DNA from: Candidatus Poribacteria bacterium
GTDB taxonomy: Bacteria > Poribacteria > WGA-4E > WGA-3G
Direction of reading: 5' to 3'
Assembly (NCBI GenBank): GCA_003635185.1
Contig: PYJA01000089.1
Location: forward strand, 1-63,203
DNA: 63,203 nucleotides
In this document: positions 63,002 to 63,203 of the stretch, one piece after another
How positions within the stretch are numbered: the first letter of the stretch is position 1
Layout: each line of letters begins with the position of its first letter
Translations under genes and position numbers: made by a program
Notes under the pieces: generated by a model
Databases searched by the model: none
What the model was told of the DNA's origin: nothing
The model's input: the letters and a program-made list of their open reading frames with translations, nothing else

Positions 63002-63203
63002 AACGCCTGCAGCGTCCTTTATACAGCACGGACGCATTCCCCTCGCAAAGATGGCATTCCCCGTGTGGCATGCCAAATGAACTTTGACGTTCAAGTTCGG
63101 TAATATTTAAGTTTGTTTACATGCGAGAGCAAGTTTGCTGTCTCCATGCAGTCCTACATACCGAAGTAGCTCGGTTGACCCGGAGGCAAATTGTGAAAGA
63201 AAC
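63002..63203. other. Region after cas2; possible leader of a CRISPR array
   Basis: No gene seen. GCGTCC/GGACGC around 63011-63033 can form a hairpin after cas2. The window ends in GCAAATTGTGAAAGAAAC, an ending like that of many CRISPR repeats (GAAAC). Only one copy is visible, so an array is a guess. Confidence 0.3.

Overview
The window is about 63 kb of AT-leaning bacterial DNA (my impression is roughly 40% G+C; not computed). The gene set suggests a member of, or relative of, Candidatus Poribacteria: large secreted proteins mixing leucine-rich repeats, LamG/discoidin folds, cohesin/dockerin modules and a FlgD-like C-terminal module, together with CRTAC1/TPR proteins, phytanoyl-CoA-dioxygenase-like and Gfo/Idh/MocA oxidoreductases, and many palindromic intergenic repeats. 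This placement is inference from gene content; no marker gene was compared.

Layout. 1-2154: an IS1-like transposase fragment at the window edge, a membrane protein and a broken adenine methyltransferase gene. 2172-4116: map, ccmC and a ccmD-like gene as an overlapping unit. 4151-6037 (-): a lipoprotein with a zinc metallopeptidase motif. 6356-13262 (-): two discoidin/LamG-type secreted protein genes, then a tight series of a third LamG-type gene, a Gfo/Idh/MocA oxidoreductase, an ArsC-like selenoprotein with an in-frame UGA and a SECIS-like hairpin, an NAD-dependent epimerase, and an AvaI/BsoBI-type restriction-modification pair. 13421-13813: a 393-bp nested inverted repeat. 13838-17098 (-): a TPR-LamG-TPR protein. 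17673-27420: a 2144-residue cytochrome-c/LRR/cohesin/dockerin protein, a TPR protein and a CRTAC1/ASPIC protein. 27519-33756: a PhyH-type dioxygenase, an Npt-like carrier, a lipoprotein, and a branched-chain amino acid ABC binding protein with two permeases. 33796-37981 (-): VWA protein, GlpD, DegT/StrS aminotransferase. 38270-40197: two nucleoside-type ABC permeases. 40318-43000 (-): proteins of unknown function, a WD40 remnant and an unlisted 37-residue basic protein gene. 43148-53299: a degenerate EF-Tu paralogue, hisA, sugar ABC genes, an FmdB-type zinc ribbon, a CDF zinc exporter, a ferritin-like protein, an Rpn-type nuclease, a second Gfo/Idh/MocA oxidoreductase and a Na+/Ca2+ antiporter.

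53488-63001 holds a type III-B (Cmr) CRISPR-Cas operon: cmr1, cas10/cmr2, cmr3, a CARF-domain effector whose C-terminus looks RelE-like (Cami1-like), cmr4, cmr5, cmr6, cas6 and then cas2. Cas10 keeps GGDD but starts directly at the palm domain with no HD nuclease. The design is therefore cyclic-oligoadenylate signalling to a toxin inside the operon. A perfect 45-bp inverted repeat lies between this operon and the divergent antiporter gene, and its two outer ends are the -35 boxes of the two diverging promoters. Cas1 is not in the window.

Promoters are easy to recognise throughout (TTGACA, 17 bp, TANNAT). The items I rate most worth checking are the UGA-containing ArsC-like gene, the CARF-RelE effector, the symmetric operator in front of the Cmr operon, the C-terminal tail shared by three secreted proteins, and the EF-Tu paralogue with altered GTPase motifs.
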